A DNA stretch of 64,000 bases from Glandiceps talaboti (lineage: Eukaryota > Hemichordata > Enteropneusta > Spengelidae): positions 181,501 to 245,500 of the forward strand of contig NW_027554288.1 in the NCBI RefSeq assembly GCF_964340395.1. Reading direction: 5' to 3'. Both the position numbers and the translations under genes were made by a program. Within the stretch, counting starts at the first letter, position 1. Each line of letters starts with the position of its first letter. This document shows positions 62,498 to 64,000 of the stretch, piece by piece. The notes beneath the pieces are model-generated. The model had not been told where the DNA came from and did no database searches. It saw nothing but the letters and a program-made list of their open reading frames with translations.

Positions 62498-62602
62498 CTA
62501 ATATAAAACAAACATATACAATGATTAGACTAATTTACACCAGTTTCACAAAATCATGTCAAAATTACATTAAAAATATGCTTACTGCAAACCCAGTGTT
62601 AA

Positions 62603-62969
62603 AGTGACCAAATTAATGAGGATTAGGTATTTATTTTGAATTTTTAATTTATACAACAACTTTACCGTATTTTCTAATTGAAAAAAAAAATAATGTGAAA
62701 TAATATCTACCAATTCCTTGTTTGTAACTCTGTAAATTGAAAATCAATAAAATATGTCTAAAATGTTTGTTATTATGCAAAAAAATAACAAAGTGTTTAC
62801 ACTTTTTTCATCTTTTTTCATCTTTTTGTAATCAAATGAGTTACAAACAAGGTTTTGGTATTTATAATATGTTATTTCACATTATTTGTTAAATTAGGAA
62901 AACACAGTAAAGTTGTATTATAAATTAAAAATCCAAAATAAATACCTAATTCTCATCCATATGGCCACT
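62603..62969. mobile_element. 367-bp foldback MITE at TTAA, in ankyrin-gene intron
   Basis: TTAA at 62599-62602 and 62970-62973 flank an element starting AGTGACC and ending GGCCACT. Inverted arms run about 130 bp each (GATTAGGTATTTATTTTG / CAAAATAAATACCTAATT, TTGTTTGTAACTC / GAGTTACAAACAA), so nearly the whole element can form a hairpin. The paralogous intron at 6.3 kb reads CAGTGTTAATAATATC with a single TTAA, the empty site. Target and size fit a piggyBac- or Kolobok-type MITE. Confidence 0.88.
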
Positions 62970-62973
62970 TTAA

Positions 62974-63885
62974 TAATATCTTAATATTTCCTTTTAGACA
63001 ACATTTAAATATATATATCAAAAATATACATAAGGTAGCTGCCTATTTTATCATTCACACAAATGATATTATGTAATATTATATGATTAATATGTCATTT
63101 ATATCAATCTATTTTAATTAATATCAATCCATATAAAACAAACTTTTTTGTCACTTCAATTCAAACATATGATTATTGTAAAACACAGGTAGGGTTGATT
63201 TGAACAGTTTGATTTGAGATCAATATCATTTTGTCAAATCAGAACAAACTGGAAAGACTTTACGTAATGGTATGATACAAATCATTAGATTAGCTTTGTA
63301 GATCAAATGATTTATAAAGGTTATAAGACACAAATAGTTCAAAGTTGTTTTAGCATTAAGTTTTCAATCTGTCAAAATCTAGTTAAAGCTGGCCACTAGG
63401 TGGCGGTATGGTCAGCAGATTAGTCAGCTGTAACAATGAATATCATTCTGATGAGGATCGTCTACAAGACAGATCAAAAGCTCAATGCTAAAAACATTTT
63501 GAACTGCTTGTGCGTTATATCATTATGTAATACATTCACAATGCTAAAACATGTAACATTAAAAAGCTATATTGATGATGGACAACTGATATATACTCTG
63601 TGTAAATTAGAATATTAACACATGTATCTGTGTTATGGTTTCTAAGAATTACTAGACTGTGAGATATGACATGACGTTCCGCCCTCACTGGCCTCTGATG
63701 TGTGAGGGCGCCCCATCTAGGTGTACCTTACAGACTAAAGAATTACATGATTATACATATTTACAAAGTTTGAGGAAATTTAAATCTGACCATGTCATCA
63801 GATACATTTATATATTTACAAGATATGTATTCATGTATGACGTCATTGTACTACACCAAACCATTTCACAGCTACAGACTTTATT
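62974..63885. other. Intergenic/intronic sequence with a CTCF-like word
   Basis: 62974-63055 is intron homologous to 6340-6460. The rest is unassigned. 63393-63406 reads CCACTAGGTGGCGG, a full match to the CTCF core consensus. Frames at 63436-63618 and 63659-63925 show no motif. Confidence 0.45.
63393..63406 (+). promoter_or_regulatory. CTCF-consensus word
   Basis: CCACTAGGTGGCGG fits CCASYAGRKGGCRS at every position. CTCF organises chromatin loops in bilaterians. One motif alone does not prove binding, and a 14-bp degenerate match can occur by chance. Confidence 0.35.
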
Positions 63886-64000
63886 GTTTCAGGGTTGGGG
63901 ATGTAGCTGCCTGCTGGGGGTGTAGCTGCCTGCTGGGGCAGGGGGTGTAGTTGCCTGGGGTGTAGCTGCCTGCTGGGGGGGGGGGGGGGGGGTTGTAGCT
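63886..64000. repeat. G-rich minisatellite, runs off the window
   Basis: Irregular copies of GGGGGTGTAGCTGCCTGCTG with G runs up to 18, unit about 20-30 bp. G runs separated by short loops could form G-quadruplexes. Confidence 0.85.

Noticed and set aside
1-64000. tRNA, rRNA or SINE A/B-box signals
   Set aside because: No cloverleaf or paired A/B boxes could be argued by eye. P1 has no A tail or tRNA-like head, so SINE is less likely than a HINE-like element.

Overview
This is AT-rich nuclear DNA of an animal, most likely a marine invertebrate; the sequence does not fix the phylum. Nothing prokaryotic is present: no operons, ribosome binding sites, rRNA or tRNA genes. The evidence for an animal is short phase-0 exons with GT-AG borders that encode ankyrin repeats, remnants of animal transposon families (hAT/ZNF862-like, tyrosine recombinases, TTAA-site and TAA-site MITEs), and tandem repeats that fill roughly 30 kb, close to half of the window.

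Layout. 1-1.9 kb is a 48-bp minisatellite. 2-3.35 kb is a copy of an interspersed family, called P1 here, with a head, ~115-bp core modules, a (CA)n(GACA)n tail and a 3' hairpin ending in CTAA. 3.6-5.5 kb is a decayed tyrosine-recombinase element. 6.15 kb is a minus-strand ankyrin exon next to a 48-bp minisatellite. 6.73-12.25 kb is a foldback-like element: two inverted arms made of tandem repeats around a 1.4-kb spacer with a broken gene, and a P1 copy nested in the right arm. 12.6-16 kb has more P1 copies, a near-perfect 33-bp array and further exons. 17-18 kb (segment A) is repeated at 47.4-48.3 kb (segment B). 17.9-20.8 kb is a hAT pseudogene split by a 1,859-bp element with an exact TAA target duplication. 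22-27.75 kb holds several interspersed repeats, one of them (P2) built like P1 but unrelated in sequence.

27.75-42.16 kb is a 14.4-kb satellite of about 267 units of 54 bp with nested higher-order repeats. 44.5-46.7 kb has tetranucleotide arrays. 48.65-57.74 kb is a 9.1-kb satellite of about 275 units of 33 bp. It separates a small SGNH-like coding fragment from a zinc-finger pseudogene of a recombinase-related family (57.7-60.0 kb). 60.2-61.55 kb has P1 copies. 62.4 kb has another ankyrin exon, paralogous with the 6.15-kb exon, with a TTAA-flanked MITE in its intron.

The simplest reading is that the window lies mainly in introns and spacers of one or more ankyrin-repeat genes on the minus strand, swollen by satellites and transposons. 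No complete, intact protein-coding gene can be supported. The very long open frames inside the arrays are by-products of repeat units whose length is a multiple of three. Several insertions can be read against an unoccupied paralogous site in the same window, which makes their boundaries unusually well supported.
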